DNA from: Paratractidigestivibacter sp963649365 | GTDB lineage: Bacteria; Actinomycetota; Coriobacteriia; Coriobacteriales; Atopobiaceae | Direction: 5' to 3' | Assembly: GCA_963649365.1 (NCBI GenBank) | Contig: CAVJHQ010000065.1 | Location: 1-13,578, forward strand | Length of the DNA stretch: 13,578 bases | Shown: piece by piece, positions 13,335 through 13,578 of the stretch | Layout: each line of letters starts with the position of its first letter | Numbering within the stretch: position 1 is the first letter of the stretch | Translations under genes and position numbers: made by a program | The notes under the pieces: generated by a model | What the model was told of the DNA's origin: nothing | What the model saw: the letters and a program-made list of their open reading frames with translations, nothing else | Database searches by the model: none

Positions 13335-13466
13335 GTGACAACAATCCAATTCTACCGCATTCATTCGGATATAGAACACTTGTTTCTTATCGAGCAATAC
13401 CAGAACGGCAATTTCGGTTGCTTTAAAACAGAAGGCCCCCAGGGACGCTTTGATGCCAAAATCTAG
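13335..13466 (+). CDS. Possible 43-residue protein or gene remnant
   Basis: The plus-strand frame from GTG 13335 to TAG 13464-13466 encodes a peptide beginning MTTIQFYRIHSDIEHLFL and ending GPQGRFDAKI. The balanced mix of aromatic, charged and small residues looks more like real protein than chance. The frame stays open upstream to 13314 (HLWYPHN before the GTG). No good Shine-Dalgarno sequence is visible, and an overlapping ATG frame (13319-13426, 35 codons) competes. I recognise no family. It could be a small protein, the tail of a gene broken when the R-M pair arrived, or chance. Confidence 0.25.
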   Translation: MTTIQFYRIHSDIEHLFLIEQYQNGNFGCFKTEGPQGRFDAKI

Positions 13467-13479
13467 ATAAATCTTATCT
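13465..13479. promoter_or_regulatory. Operator-like perfect palindrome
   Basis: AGATAA, ATC, TTATCT: six perfect pairs around three bases, 29 bases upstream of the -35 element of the candidate promoter at 13508. It could bind a regulator of the gene starting at 13568, or of the divergent R-M transcript. Confidence 0.32.
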
Positions 13480-13507
13480 CGGCCGCAATTCAAATCAGAA
13501 CATGTGT

Positions 13508-13535
13508 TTTACTCGTCACCTCTTCGTGCTAGCAT
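13508..13535 (+). promoter_or_regulatory. Candidate promoter for the gene at the right edge
   Basis: TTTACT (13508-13513), a 16-base spacer and TAGCAT (13530-13535); each hexamer matches consensus at four of six positions (TTTTAC one base earlier gives a 17-base spacer). The start codon at 13568 lies 32 bases downstream, a sensible leader length. Confidence 0.4.
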
Positions 13536-13567
13536 GGAGCCATTCAAACCAGATGAGAGGAACGCCC

Positions 13568-13578
13568 ATGCCCGAACC
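13568..13578 (+). CDS. Start of a gene running off the right edge (partial)
   Basis: An ATG is followed by CCC GAA and CC at the window end, so only the residues Met-Pro-Glu are visible. GAGAGG (13555-13560) lies 7 bases upstream and a candidate promoter further back supports a true start. The product cannot be identified. Confidence 0.5.

Noticed and set aside
13285..13567. A controller (C) protein gene for the R-M pair
   Set aside because: No frame here encodes a helix-turn-helix protein of the usual 70-80 residues. A TAGAAT -10-like hexamer on the minus strand (13349-13354) has no matching -35, so it is not listed as a promoter.

Overview
The window comes from a GC-rich chromosome. Gene content (fumarase, HtpG, an EamA transporter with a divergent LysR regulator, a DUF554 membrane protein and a TerB_N/TerB_C protein), codon use and GTG starts fit a high-GC Actinomycetota. 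A member of the Coriobacteriia (Olsenella/Collinsella-like) is my best guess, but no taxonomic marker here proves it.

Left part (1-5154), mostly minus strand. A possible C-terminal tail of an upstream plus-strand gene is followed by a strong bidirectional hairpin terminator (146-179). Then, reading leftward on the minus strand, come a LysR regulator (3223-4107), a histidine-phosphatase/CHAD fusion (1718-3037) and class II fumarase (266-1666). The LysR gene is divergent from an EamA drug/metabolite transporter (4225-5154). The gap between them holds a perfect palindrome with T-N11-A spacing, centred about 65 bases before the likely transcription start of the transporter. This is a classical arrangement for a regulator controlling its neighbour.

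Middle (5155-5701): a 547-base gene-free stretch between the convergent transporter and htpG genes, packed with repeats. It has an array of 41-base units, three in one orientation facing four in the other. It is followed by a 124-base near-perfect inverted repeat with arms of about 42 bases that ends only 7 bases from the htpG stop codon.

Right-centre (5702-11037): htpG (Hsp90) and a spermidine-synthase-like SAM-fold protein on the minus strand, then divergently a DUF554 membrane protein and a 561-residue TerB_N/TerB_C protein that probably share a transcript.

Right (11038-13578): composition drops abruptly to AT-richer DNA. A type II restriction-modification pair lies here on the minus strand, methyltransferase first and endonuclease overlapping it by 8 bases. 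The endonuclease carries the PaeR7I/XhoI family signature, so the predicted target is CTCGAG. That hexamer is common in the GC-rich host part of the window (about 17 sites counted by eye) and absent from the R-M segment, which suggests recent acquisition. Upstream of the pair are a possible 43-residue ORF or gene remnant, a perfect palindrome, a candidate promoter, and the first codons of another plus-strand gene.

I recognise no wholly new multi-gene system. The least explained items are the head-to-head 41-base array with the adjacent giant hairpin, the phosphatase-CHAD fusion, and the TerB-domain protein abutting an acquired R-M pair.
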